64,000 bases of DNA, from NCBI GenBank assembly GCA_039810245.1, contig JBDHWQ010000011.1, forward strand, positions 1 through 64,000, read 5' to 3'. Numbering within the stretch: the first letter of the stretch is position 1; the number at the start of each line of letters is the position of its first letter. This DNA is from CALDSL01 sp039810245 (GTDB taxonomy: Bacteria > Chloroflexota > Anaerolineae > Anaerolineales > Anaerolineaceae). Below are positions 31,888 to 40,346 of this stretch, piece by piece. A program made the position numbers and the translations under genes. Under the pieces are notes generated by a model. The model was not told where the DNA came from. It searched no databases and was given only the letters and a program-made list of their open reading frames with translations.

Positions 31888-32658
31888 ATGACGACAGAAA
31901 ATCACGAACGCATTCTCCTGATCACCGGCGCGGCGGGCGGCATTGGCCGCGCGACAGTGCAGTTGTTCCACCAGCGCGGCTGGACGGTGATCGGCGTGGA
32001 CCGCAATCCGTTTGGGCCTGAGTTTCCTGCCGACGGGCTGTTCATCCAGGCCGATATTGCCGACCCGCAGCAGGTGGAGAGCATTTATGCTCAGGCGCGC
32101 GCCTTCCGCTCGTACCTCAACGTGGTGGTCAACAACGCCGCCTACCAGGTGACCAAGCCGTTGATCGAAACCAGCGTGGAAGAGTGGGACGCGGTGATTG
32201 CCTCGAACCTGCGTTCGGTCTTTCTGGGCGCCAAGCTGGCTTACCCGCTGTTCCAGCAGGCCGGCGGCGGGGCGATCGTCAATGTATCGTCGGTGCACGC
32301 TGTACAGACTTCGGCCAACATCGCCGCCTACGCCGCCAGCAAGGGCGGACTGCTGGCGCTGACGCGCGCCATGGCGATAGAGTTCGCCGCGGTCAACGTG
32401 CGCGTCAATGCCATCCTGCCCGGCGCGGTGGATACGCCCATGCTGCGCGCGGGTTTCAACCGTGGGTTGCTGGAAGGCGACAGCGTGCACCAGCGCCTGG
32501 AAAACCTGGCGCGCAAGACGGTCAACGGGCGCATTGGCCAGCCGGACGAGATCGCCCGCGCCATTTACTTCCTGGCCGATTCCGAGCAGTCGTCGTTTAT
32601 GACCGGGCAGGCCCTGGTGGTCGACGGCGGCGCCACCGCGCGGTTGAGCACCGAATGA
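31888..32658 (+). CDS. SDR-family oxidoreductase
   Basis: 256 residues, classical short-chain dehydrogenase. Visible are the cofactor motif LLITGAAGGIGRATV, the NNAAYQ segment, the catalytic Ser in VNVSSVHAVQ, the YAASKGG active site (Tyr/Lys) and the C-terminal TGQALVVDGG. VDRNPFGPE after the second strand favours NAD+. Gene spacing is one base from the dehydrogenase upstream and a 4-base ATGA overlap with the DUF115 gene downstream, so the three are translated together. Confidence 0.93.
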   Translation: MTTENHERILLITGAAGGIGRATVQLFHQRGWTVIGVDRNPFGPEFPADGLFIQADIADPQQVESIYAQARAFRSYLNVVVNNAAYQVTKPLIETSVEEWDAVIASNLRSVFLGAKLAYPLFQQAGGGAIVNVSSVHAVQTSANIAAYAASKGGLLALTRAMAIEFAAVNVRVNAILPGAVDTPMLRAGFNRGLLEGDSVHQRLENLARKTVNGRIGQPDEIARAIYFLADSEQSSFMTGQALVVDGGATARLSTE

Positions 32659-33470
32659 GCACGCTGCGCGAAACGGTCAAGCAGGCGCTGTCGCCCCCGC
32701 TGCTCAACCTGGCGAGAGAAGGGCGCGACGCGCTGGCCCGCGCTCGCGACTGGCCGCAGGCGGCCTTCCACCCCTGGCGGCGCGACACGCGCAGCCGGCT
32801 GGCCGCGCTAAAAGATACCCACCGCGGCGAGCGCTGCTTCATCATTGGCAACGGCCCCAGCCTCAAGCAGACCGACCTGAGCAAGCTGCGCGGCGAGCAG
32901 ACGCTGGGCATGAACCGAATTTACCTGGCCTTCCCCGAGATGGGCTTTCCTACCAGCTATTACCTCTCGGTTAATGACCTGGTGGTGGAGCAGTGCGCCG
33001 CCGATATTCAAAAACTGGAGATGCCCAAGTTCGTTTCGTGGCGCGCGCGCAAGTGGCTGCGCCCGGACGATGACCTGTACTTCCTCTACACCACCTACAC
33101 CGGCCCCAAATTCGCGCGTGACGCGCGCGGCAGGCTGTGGGAAGGCGCCACGGTGACCTACACGGCCCTGCAGGTGGCGTTTTACCTGGGCTTCCAGACC
33201 GTAATCCTGATCGGCGTGGACCATAACTTCGTCACCCAGGGCAAGCCGAATACCACCGTGGTCAGCCAGGGCGACGACCCCAACCATTTCTCGCCGTCGT
33301 ATTTTGGCAAGGGCTTCCGCTGGCAGCTCCCCGACCTTGACACATCTGAGCGCTCGTACCGCATGGCACGCGCGGCCTACGAAGCTGCCGGCCGCCAGGT
33401 GCTGGACGCCACCGTGGGCGGCAAGCTGACCGTCTTCCCCAAGGTCACCTACGACACGCTATTCACCTAG
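32655..33470 (+). CDS. DUF115 (MptE-like/Maf-type) protein
   Basis: 271 residues from the ATG that overlaps the SDR stop as ATGA. The central segment RCFIIGNGPSLKQTDLSKL is the DUF115 signature; GMNRIYLAFPEMGFPTSYYLSVND and the later ILIGVDHNF are also typical. The family includes archaeal MptE (6-hydroxymethylpterin diphosphokinase) and Maf proteins that act with nonulosonic acids on flagellin. In this glycan operon, beside a CMP-sugar synthetase, a sugar-transfer role is the better guess. No membrane segments. Confidence 0.82.
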   Translation: MSTLRETVKQALSPPLLNLAREGRDALARARDWPQAAFHPWRRDTRSRLAALKDTHRGERCFIIGNGPSLKQTDLSKLRGEQTLGMNRIYLAFPEMGFPTSYYLSVNDLVVEQCAADIQKLEMPKFVSWRARKWLRPDDDLYFLYTTYTGPKFARDARGRLWEGATVTYTALQVAFYLGFQTVILIGVDHNFVTQGKPNTTVVSQGDDPNHFSPSYFGKGFRWQLPDLDTSERSYRMARAAYEAAGRQVLDATVGGKLTVFPKVTYDTLFT

Positions 33471-33475
33471 CTGCC

Positions 33476-34420
33476 ATGCCTGACCAGCCGCTGTTTTCCA
33501 TCATCATGCCGTCCTACAACCAGGCCGCCTATCTGGAGCAGGCGCTGCGTTCTGTGCTGGAGCAGAACTGCCCCGGTGTGGAAGTGCTGCTGGCGGATGG
33601 CGGCTCGACGGATGGCAGCGTGGAAATCATCCGGCGCTATGAGGACCGGCTGGCGTGGTGGGTGAGTGAGAAAGACCGCGGCCAGGCGGATGGCATCAAC
33701 AAGGGCCTGAAGCGGGCGCGCGGGCAGTACGTGGCCTGGCTCAACTCTGATGACCTGTACCTGCCCGGCGCTCTGACGACTGCCGCACGCGCGCTGGATG
33801 CAAGCCCCACGGCAAGCCTGGTGTTCGGCGACGTGCTTGCCATCGACGCCACCGGCGAGACGACCAATATCATGCGCTACGGCGCGTGGGACCTGGAGGA
33901 CCTGATGCGCTTCCGCATCATCGGCCAGCCAGGGGTATTTATGCGCCGCGCAGCGCTGGAGCGCGCCGGGCTGCTGGACGAAAGTTATCATTTCCTGCTC
34001 GATCATCACCTGTGGCTGCGCGTAGCCCAGGCCGGGCCAATGCTCTACCTGCCTCAACCGCTGGCCGCGGCGCGCTTTCACCCGGCGGCAAAAAACGTGG
34101 CACAGGCCGCGGCCTTTGGCCTTGAAGCCTATCGCATCGTGGAGTGGATGCAGGCGCAGCCGGCGCTGTGCGAGCCGTTCGCGCGCCGCCGCCGGCAGAT
34201 CTGGGCTGGGGCGCACCGTATGAACGCGCGCTACCTGTTGGATGGCGGCCAGCCCGGCCCGGCGCTGCGCGCTTACCTGCGCAGCCTGGTCGCGCACCCG
34301 CCCACCGCCCTGGCCGAAGCGCACCGCATAGCCTTTGCCGCCGCCAGCCTGCTGGTCAACGTCGACCGGCTGCGCGCCTGGTATCTGCGCCGCCGCAAGG
34401 CGCGTATATCGCAAGGATAG
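33476..34420 (+). CDS. glycosyltransferase family 2
   Basis: 314 residues. GT-A fold with SIIMPSYNQAAYLEQAL at the N-terminus, LLADGGSTDGSVEIIRRY, the nucleotide-binding region WVSEKDRGQADGINKG, and the metal-binding DxD-type motif AWLNSDDLYLPGAL. A later DHHLWLRVAQAG supplies the catalytic-base region. Closely related to the GT2 encoded at 35968: the segment of about residues 40-90 is almost the same in both, pointing to gene duplication around the GT39 gene. Cytoplasmic; adds a sugar to a lipid-linked glycan. Confidence 0.93.
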   Translation: MPDQPLFSIIMPSYNQAAYLEQALRSVLEQNCPGVEVLLADGGSTDGSVEIIRRYEDRLAWWVSEKDRGQADGINKGLKRARGQYVAWLNSDDLYLPGALTTAARALDASPTASLVFGDVLAIDATGETTNIMRYGAWDLEDLMRFRIIGQPGVFMRRAALERAGLLDESYHFLLDHHLWLRVAQAGPMLYLPQPLAAARFHPAAKNVAQAAAFGLEAYRIVEWMQAQPALCEPFARRRRQIWAGAHRMNARYLLDGGQPGPALRAYLRSLVAHPPTALAEAHRIAFAAASLLVNVDRLRAWYLRRRKARISQG

Positions 34421-34433
34421 AAAGTCTCCGATC

Positions 34434-35966
34434 ATGGCACAAGCATTTCCCCCTACCGATGAAGCCCGCCCCATCCTGTTCGAGCGCTCGCGCGTTGCAA
34501 CGCTGGTGGCGGTGATCCTGCTCTTTGCGCTCGGCCTGGGCATCCGCCTGTACGACCTGTACGACGCGCCGCTCGACTTCCATCCTACCCGGCAACTGCA
34601 CTCGATGATGATCGCGCGCGGCATGTATTACGAAAACCTGGAAAGCGCGCCGGAGTGGAAACGCGAGCTGGCGGTGCGCCAGTGGAAAGCCGAAACTATG
34701 CTGGAGCCGACCATCGTTGAGCACCTGGCGGTGTGGGGTTGGCGCATCGCCGGGGCGGAATACCTGTGGCTGCCGCGCGTCTTTTCCATCATCTTCTGGC
34801 TGATCGGCTCGCTGTTCCTGTATCTGATCGCCCGCGACCTGACCGGGCCGAATGGCGGCGTGTTTGCGCTGGCCTACATGCTGGTGCTGCCCTACGCGGC
34901 CATCGCCAGCCGCTCGTTCCAGCCCGAGCCGCTGATGATCGCCTCGATCATCGCCACGTGGTGGGGCATGCTGCGCTGGTATCGCCAGCCCACCTGGAAG
35001 CGGGCGCTGCTGGCCGGCGTGCTGGGCGGCTGGACAATCTTTGTCAAGTCGGTGACGGTGTTCTTCATTGCCCCGGCCTGGCTGGGGCTGATCCTGGCGG
35101 GGATCGGCCTGCGCGCCGCGCTGCGCAGTAAGCAGGTGTGGGTGATGGCGCTGCTGACGGTGATCCCCTACGGCATCTATCATATTTACGGCGTATACAT
35201 CAGCGGGCTGCTGGCCAGCCAATTTACGCTTCGTTTCTTCCCGGCCCTGCTGCAAGACCCGGCCTTTTTCCTGCGCTGGAACGGCATGATCACGCGCGTG
35301 TTCAGCTTTGAGGGTTTCCTGGCCGCCATTCTGGGCCTGTTTGCCATCCGCGAGCGCGCGCCACGCGCCATGCTGCTCAGCATCCTGGCAGGTTACTTTG
35401 TTTACGGGCTGGTGTTCACCTACGCCATCTCCACACACGATTACTACCAGGAGCCGGCCATCCCGCTGGTGGCGCTGGGCTTTGCCGGCGGGCTGTCGCT
35501 GCTGCTGCCGCGGCTGCGCGGCCCGCGCTGGCTGGTTTCGGTGGCTGCCATTGGCCTGCTGTTGTTCTTCGTCACCATCAAGGCCTGGGACGTGCGCGTT
35601 ACGCTCAAGCGCGACGATTACCGCGCCGAGACCGTCTTCTGGCAAAAGCTGGGCGATAAACTGGGCAACGGCGCGTCGGTGGTGGGTTTGTTCCAGGATT
35701 ACGGCTACCGCCTGGCCTATTGGGGCTGGATCCAGCCTACCAACTGGATGACCAGTGGCGATTTCAATTTCCGCGAGCTGGGTGGGCGCTCGTTCGATAT
35801 GGAGCAGCTCTTTGAGGAGCAGACCGCTGGCCGCGATTATTTTGTGGTGACCCTGTTCAGCGACTACGAGAAGCAGCCCAAGCTGCAAAGCTTGCTGGAG
35901 AACAATTACCCGCTGCTGGAAGCCACCGACGATTACCTGATCTACGACCTGAGGCACAGGAAGTAA
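34434..35966 (+). CDS. glycosyltransferase family 39-like membrane protein
   Basis: 510 residues from the ATG at 34434. About eleven hydrophobic segments form a GT-C fold like ArnT/PMT. The first extracytoplasmic loop holds the acidic motif LYDAPLDFHPTRQ, where GT39 enzymes have a catalytic Asp/Glu, and is followed by an MLEPTIVEHL region. The final 120 residues are soluble and outside (GASVVGLFQDYGYRLAYWGW onwards). It probably uses a polyprenyl-phosphate sugar as donor. Sits between two related GT2 genes, 13 and 1 bases apart. Shine-Dalgarno weak. Confidence 0.87.
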   Translation: MAQAFPPTDEARPILFERSRVATLVAVILLFALGLGIRLYDLYDAPLDFHPTRQLHSMMIARGMYYENLESAPEWKRELAVRQWKAETMLEPTIVEHLAVWGWRIAGAEYLWLPRVFSIIFWLIGSLFLYLIARDLTGPNGGVFALAYMLVLPYAAIASRSFQPEPLMIASIIATWWGMLRWYRQPTWKRALLAGVLGGWTIFVKSVTVFFIAPAWLGLILAGIGLRAALRSKQVWVMALLTVIPYGIYHIYGVYISGLLASQFTLRFFPALLQDPAFFLRWNGMITRVFSFEGFLAAILGLFAIRERAPRAMLLSILAGYFVYGLVFTYAISTHDYYQEPAIPLVALGFAGGLSLLLPRLRGPRWLVSVAAIGLLLFFVTIKAWDVRVTLKRDDYRAETVFWQKLGDKLGNGASVVGLFQDYGYRLAYWGWIQPTNWMTSGDFNFRELGGRSFDMEQLFEEQTAGRDYFVVTLFSDYEKQPKLQSLLENNYPLLEATDDYLIYDLRHRK

Positions 35967-35967
35967 G

Positions 35968-36735
35968 ATGCGCATCACGGTCGTCACCCCTTCATTCAAC
36001 CAGGCGGCGTTCCTGGAAGCCACGATCCAATCCGTGCTTGGGCAGGATTACCCCGACCTGGAGTACATCATCGTGGATGGGGGCTCGACGGATGGCAGCG
36101 TCGAAATCATCCGCCGCTACGCCGACCGGCTGGCGTGGTGGGTGAGCGAGAAGGACCGCGGGCAGACCGACGCGATCAACAAGGGGTTTGCGCGCGCCAG
36201 CGGCGACGTGGTGGCATGGCTGAATTCGGATGATACCTATGCGCCAGGTGCGCTGCGCCAGGCCGCCGAAGCTTTGCGCGCCCACCCGGACGCGGCACTG
36301 CTGTATGGCGAGGCTAATTTCATCGACGCCGCGGGGCGCGTGATCGGGCGTTTCCCCGCCGCGCAGACCGATTACACCCGGCTGCGCCAGGGCTACGTGC
36401 ACGTGCCGCAGCAAGCCGCGTTTTTCCCTGCGCAGCTGTGGCGCCAGGTTGGCCCGCTGGACCCCAGCTTCTACTTTGCCATGGATTACGACCTGTGGGT
36501 GCGGCTGGCGGCGCAAGGGCCGGTGGTGTACCTGCCTGGGCGCGTGTGGGCCAACTTCCGGCTGCACGGCAGCGCCAAGACCGTCGCCGCCGACGACCGC
36601 TGCTGGCCGGAGATGCTGCGTGTGCATTACCGCGAGGGCGGCTCACGCTTCTCGGTAATCGTGGCCAAGTACTGGCTGCGCCGCCTGGTCGCCCCGCTCA
36701 TCCGCGCCCGCCGCGCGAAGATGTTTCGCGGGTAG
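35968..36735 (+). CDS. glycosyltransferase family 2
   Basis: 255 residues, GT-A fold: TVVTPSFNQAAFLEATIQSV, then YIIVDGGSTDGSVEIIRRY, KDRGQTDAINKGF, and the DxD-type motif AWLNSDDTYAPGAL. MDYDLWVRLAAQG is the catalytic-base region. Lacks the C-terminal 60 residues of its paralogue at 33476. Starts one base after the GT39 stop and is the last gene of the glycan operon; a structured repeat follows two bases after its stop. Confidence 0.93.
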   Translation: MRITVVTPSFNQAAFLEATIQSVLGQDYPDLEYIIVDGGSTDGSVEIIRRYADRLAWWVSEKDRGQTDAINKGFARASGDVVAWLNSDDTYAPGALRQAAEALRAHPDAALLYGEANFIDAAGRVIGRFPAAQTDYTRLRQGYVHVPQQAAFFPAQLWRQVGPLDPSFYFAMDYDLWVRLAAQGPVVYLPGRVWANFRLHGSAKTVAADDRCWPEMLRVHYREGGSRFSVIVAKYWLRRLVAPLIRARRAKMFRG

Positions 36736-36736
36736 G

Positions 36737-36847
36737 AAGACCTCCCTCCTGCTCCCTCCATTTTCAAAGAACGAAAATGGGGGGAGAGTCGAAACTTTCC
36801 CTCCAAATCGCGTCTTCCGGCGATTTGGAGGGATTGAGGGGGGTCTT
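36737..36847. repeat. 111-bp element with terminal inverted repeats and two internal hairpins
   Basis: Ends AAGACCTCCCTC (36737-36748) and GAGGGGGGTCTT (36836-36847) are inverted with one mismatch. Inside are a 14-bp hairpin with one G-T pair (36752-36765/36773-36786) and a perfect 14-bp hairpin (36798-36811/36820-36833). The form is that of a small non-autonomous mobile repeat, and it also ends the glycan operon. Confidence 0.75.
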
Positions 36848-36890
36848 GCCGCGCTTCCATGAGTATAATTGTCATATATGGAGGTATAGA

Positions 36891-37268
36891 ATGTCTCAAC
36901 AACCCAATCGTAATCTCACCCCGGAGAACCTGGGGTTCGTGCCCGAGCTGTTGCTGCGCGTGCGGCTGATCCTCAAATTGATGGGCGATTCGCGCGTCAA
37001 CCCGGTGCTTAAGCTGCTGCCCATCGCGGCCATTCTTTACTGGTTCATCCCCACCGACTTGATCCCGCTCATCCCGCTGGATGACGCCGCGGTGCTGTAC
37101 ATCGGCGGCGCGTTGTTTATTGAACTGTGCCCCCCCGAAGTGGTGGCTGAGTATACGCGCCTGCTGCGCGCCGAGTCGGAAAGTGGCGCGCAGGCGCACG
37201 AGGAAACGGTGATCGATGCCGAGTTCCGCGACGTTTCCGGCCGTTCGGAGCAGCGCTATGACGATTAG
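36891..37268 (+). CDS. DUF1232 (YkvA-type) membrane protein
   Basis: 125 residues from the ATG at 36891, with GGAGG at a spacing of 6 and TATAAT at 36864-36869. A hydrophobic stretch KLLPIAAILYWFIPTDLIPLIPLDDAAVLYIGGALF contains the DUF1232 signature (Y-x-x-x-P-x-D-x-I-P with LDDAAVL). The family is widespread, of unknown function and membrane-associated. The charged C-terminal tail is cytoplasmic. The next gene starts inside its last codons (11-base overlap). Confidence 0.85.
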   Translation: MSQQPNRNLTPENLGFVPELLLRVRLILKLMGDSRVNPVLKLLPIAAILYWFIPTDLIPLIPLDDAAVLYIGGALFIELCPPEVVAEYTRLLRAESESGAQAHEETVIDAEFRDVSGRSEQRYDD

Positions 37269-38622
37269 GCGCAGTGGCGTATTTATCGTCCTGCTGGCCG
37301 CGCTGCTGCTAACGTCCTGCACCGGCGGCGGGGGCTCCAATACCCCCACCGAACCCGCCATCGCCACGCTGGTGGCGACCATCCCGCCCGAGAACCTGCC
37401 CACGCTCGATGCCGGGGTACAGCCGCCCGAGCCGTCCGCGGGGCAGGGCGCCACGCAGGCGGAACAACCCACGCCCAGCATGAACCCCAGCGGTGTGGCA
37501 ACCCTGCCATTGGTGGAATCGACGCCGGCCGGCAGTACGCTGCCCAACGCCAGCGAGTTCCCCAACCCGCAGGATTTTATCCTCATTCCGGTTACCAGCG
37601 GGCTGGACATCCCGGTGAACATCACTCCTGCGTTTGATAATTCCGGGCGTATGTTCGTCAACGAGAAGCCGGGGCGCATCCGTATTTTGCAAAGCGGCGA
37701 ACTGCTGCCGCAGCCATTCCTGGACATCACCGACCGCGTCGGTTCGGCCAGCTCGGAGCAGGGGCTGCTGGGGCTGGCGTTCCATCCGCAGTACGCGCAG
37801 AACGGGCGCTTCTTCGTGTACTACACGGATAAAAACGGCGATTCGGTGCTCAGCCGCTTCCAGGTCAGCGCGGGTGACCCCAACCAGGCCGACCCGGCCA
37901 GCGAGGTGGTGCTGCTGACCCAGGACCAGCCGTTCCCCAACCATAACGGCGGCCAGCTCACCTTTGGGCCGGACGGTTACCTGTACCTGGGGCTGGGCGA
38001 CGGCGGCTCGGCCGGCGACCCGCAAAATAACGGCCAGTCGGTGGATACACTGCTGGGCAAGATCCTGCGCCTGGACGTAGACCAGGGCGAAACCTATGGC
38101 ATCCCGGCGGATAACCCCTTTGCGGGCGGCGGCGGGCGGCCGGAAATCTGGGCCTACGGGCTGCGCAACCCGTGGCGCTTCTCCTTTGACCGGCAAACCG
38201 GAGAGATGTACATCGCCGACGTGGGCCAGAACCAGTGGGAGGAGATCAACTATCTGCCGGCCGGCGCGACAGGTGGGACGAATTTTGGCTGGCGCTTCAA
38301 GGAAGGCACGCACCCGTATAAAGAAGGCGCTCCTGCCGATGCGCTGCTGGTGGACCCGGTGTTTGAGTACGACCACAGCCTGGGCTGCTCGGTAACGGGC
38401 GGGTACGTCTACCGCGGGAGCATGCCCGAATGGCAGGGCATCTATCTGTTTGGCGACTACTGCGGTGGGCGCACCTGGATGATGATGCGCCAGAATGACC
38501 GCTGGGTGGCAATGGAAGCCTTTTACACCGGCCTGGGGCTGACGGCCTTTGGCCAGGATGAGGCGGGAGAGATCTACTTTGTGGACGGCGCCGGCTCGGT
38601 GCTGCGCCTGGGCAAGCAGTAA
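37258..38622 (+). CDS. PQQ-dependent sugar dehydrogenase-like lipoprotein
   Basis: 454 residues from the ATG at 37258 (GGAG at spacing 7). A lipoprotein signal (GVFIVLLAALLLTSC, lipobox LTSC) is followed by a Gly/Thr/Pro linker of about 90 residues. The rest is a six-bladed beta-propeller of the soluble glucose dehydrogenase/HHIP type: PGRIRILQSG, EQGLLGLAFHPQY, FPNHNGGQLTFGPDGYLYLGLGDGG, AYGLRNPWRFSFD, YIADVGQNQWEEIN and NFGWRFKEG. Members oxidise aldoses with PQQ and Ca, but no PQQ synthesis genes are near. Extracytoplasmic, membrane-tethered. Confidence 0.9.
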   Translation: MTIRRSGVFIVLLAALLLTSCTGGGGSNTPTEPAIATLVATIPPENLPTLDAGVQPPEPSAGQGATQAEQPTPSMNPSGVATLPLVESTPAGSTLPNASEFPNPQDFILIPVTSGLDIPVNITPAFDNSGRMFVNEKPGRIRILQSGELLPQPFLDITDRVGSASSEQGLLGLAFHPQYAQNGRFFVYYTDKNGDSVLSRFQVSAGDPNQADPASEVVLLTQDQPFPNHNGGQLTFGPDGYLYLGLGDGGSAGDPQNNGQSVDTLLGKILRLDVDQGETYGIPADNPFAGGGGRPEIWAYGLRNPWRFSFDRQTGEMYIADVGQNQWEEINYLPAGATGGTNFGWRFKEGTHPYKEGAPADALLVDPVFEYDHSLGCSVTGGYVYRGSMPEWQGIYLFGDYCGGRTWMMMRQNDRWVAMEAFYTGLGLTAFGQDEAGEIYFVDGAGSVLRLGKQ

Positions 38623-38795
38623 GCCCCGAGACTGTGGCGGCGCGTGAAAGGCAGGAAACACCCGCGAAACGAGCGTAACCACTGTACCTGATGACTGTCT
38701 GCTGGAAACGTGACGCCTGACACTGTCTGCGCGCCCGCCGGCAGGGTATATTACAAATCAGATACATTTCCTTGTATTTCATTTGGAGGTATGCA

Positions 38796-39020
38796 ATGGC
38801 GGTGAAAGTTTGGCAGACAATCAAAGTCCAGCACTGCGACCACGCTGGCACGGACGTTGCCTTGGAAGTGGAAGCGATTTATCCGGCGGAGATTTTGCCC
38901 GATACCGGCCCGCGGCTGGTGGCTCACCGCTGCTCGAAGGCAAAGGAATGCATGTTGATCGGCAAGGCTGCCTGCGTGTGGAACGGTGGCAACCCCGCTT
39001 ATGATCCATTCGCGGAATAA
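38796..39020 (+). CDS. small Cys-containing hypothetical protein
   Basis: 74 residues from the ATG at 38796, which has GGAGG at a spacing of 6; ATG at 38791 is in another frame. Four Cys are present: one in VQHCDHAG near the N-terminus and three in AHRCSKAKECMLIGKAACVW. With the neighbouring His residues they could bind a metal or a cluster. No signal peptide or membrane segment. No family recognised. A bidirectional terminator follows immediately. Confidence 0.72.
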   Translation: MAVKVWQTIKVQHCDHAGTDVALEVEAIYPAEILPDTGPRLVAHRCSKAKECMLIGKAACVWNGGNPAYDPFAE

Positions 39021-39026
39021 AGACTG

Positions 39027-39076
39027 ATGGTTATCAAAAAGAGGGCCGCAACGCGGCCCTCTTTTTTGATAACCAT
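39027..39076. terminator. bidirectional intrinsic terminator
   Basis: ATGGTTATCAAAAAGAGGGCCGC and its complement pair almost perfectly (one extra T) around a short loop. GC core with A/T flanks on both sides gives a T run for each strand. It serves the small Cys protein gene and the convergent kbl-type gene. Confidence 0.92.
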
Positions 39077-39083
39077 TCGTCTC

Positions 39084-40268
39084 TTATTTCAGCACGCCCA
39101 GTTTTTTGCCGACCTTGCCGAAGATTTCCAGGCCCTGGTCCAGGTCTTCCTTGGAGTGCGCGGCGGAGATCATCACACGGATGCGCGCCTTACCACGCGG
39201 CACGGTCGGGAAGCCCAGCGCCATGGCGAACACGCCGTTCTCGAACAGATCGCGGCTGAACTGCTGCGCCAGCGGCACTTCGCCCAACATGATGGGGGTG
39301 ATGGGTGTGACGCTTACGCCGGTGTCAAAGCCCAGGTTTTTCATCTCGGCCTTGAAGTAGCGCGTGTTTTCCCACAGCCGGTCGACGCGTTCAGTCGATT
39401 CCTCGAGGATATCCAGCGCGGCAATCGTGGCGGCCACGTCGGCCGGGGTGACGGCCGAGGAGAACAGGAACGGCCGGCCGCGCTGGCGCAGCCAGTCGAC
39501 CACCGCGCCGTTGCCGGCAACCGCGCCGCCTACCACGCCAAATGCCTTAGAAATGGTGCCCACTTCCACGTCCACTTTGCCGTGCAGGTGGAAATGATCC
39601 ACAATACCGCGGCCGCCGGTGCCCAGAACGCCTTCACCATGCGCGTCGTCTACCATCAGCATTACGCCGTGCTTGCTGGTGACTTCATAAATCTTATCCA
39701 GCGGGGCAACGTCGCCGTCCATACTGAACACGCCATCGGTGATAGCCAGGGCGCGGCGGTACTGCCCCTGGTTTTCGTTGATCACGCGCTCCAGGTCGGC
39801 CGGGTCGGCGTGAGCAAAGCGCACGATGCGCGCGCCTGAAAGCCGCGAGCCGTCAATAATGCTGGCGTGGTTCAGCTCGTCGGAGAAGATCACGTCTTCC
39901 TTGCCCACCAGGCAGGCGATGGTGGCCAGATTGGCGGTGAAACCCGACTGGAAAGTGACGGCGGCTTCGACGTTCTTGAAGGCAGCCATGCGCCGTTCCA
40001 GCTCGACGTGCAGGTCCATCGTACCGGCGATGGAGCGTACCGCGGCCGGGCCTACGCCATGCGTGTCGATGGCGTTTTTGGCGGCTTCGCGCAGGCGCGG
40101 CTCGTTGGCCAGCCCCAGGTAGTTGTTGGAGCAGAAGTTGAGCACGCGCTTGCCATCCACCACCAGCCATGCGCCCTGCGGCGAGCCGATGGTGCGGATG
40201 CGGTTGTACGCCCCCGCTTCTTTGAGCGCGTTCAGTTCATCTTGAACCCAGGAAAGTCGATCAGTCAT
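39084..40268 (-). CDS. kbl: glycine C-acetyltransferase / alpha-oxoamine synthase
   Basis: 394 residues, typical. PLP-dependent alpha-oxoamine synthase: QGAWLVVDGKRVLNFCSNNYLGLA at the N-terminus, NHASIIDGSRLSGA, VDDAHGEGVLG (PLP ring-contact Asp) and the Schiff-base Lys in GTISKAFGVVGG. The whole pattern is closest to KBL (2-amino-3-ketobutyrate CoA ligase) of threonine catabolism; BioF (8-amino-7-oxononanoate synthase) is the alternative. No tdh or biotin genes are adjacent. GGAGAGG precedes the ATG and TATAAT lies at 40320-40315. Confidence 0.88.
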   Translation of the reverse strand: MTDRLSWVQDELNALKEAGAYNRIRTIGSPQGAWLVVDGKRVLNFCSNNYLGLANEPRLREAAKNAIDTHGVGPAAVRSIAGTMDLHVELERRMAAFKNVEAAVTFQSGFTANLATIACLVGKEDVIFSDELNHASIIDGSRLSGARIVRFAHADPADLERVINENQGQYRRALAITDGVFSMDGDVAPLDKIYEVTSKHGVMLMVDDAHGEGVLGTGGRGIVDHFHLHGKVDVEVGTISKAFGVVGGAVAGNGAVVDWLRQRGRPFLFSSAVTPADVAATIAALDILEESTERVDRLWENTRYFKAEMKNLGFDTGVSVTPITPIMLGEVPLAQQFSRDLFENGVFAMALGFPTVPRGKARIRVMISAAHSKEDLDQGLEIFGKVGKKLGVLK

Positions 40269-40314
40269 GGAATTTGCCTCTCCGGAAATGTTGAGAATGC
40301 AGCACGGTGACAGT

Positions 40315-40320
40315 ATTATA
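40315..40320 (-). promoter_or_regulatory. -10 element of the kbl-type gene
   Basis: Perfect TATAAT on the minus strand, 47 bases before the ATG. The -35 position reads GGGAAG, so the promoter is only partly supported. Confidence 0.4.
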
Positions 40321-40346
40321 CCCCGCTCGCGCGGCGGCTTCCCGGT

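Noticed and set aside
34356..36023. 555-codon minus-strand frame opposite GT39
   Set aside because: Antisense of a well-supported membrane glycosyltransferase gene; composition is unnatural (Gln/His/Arg-rich).
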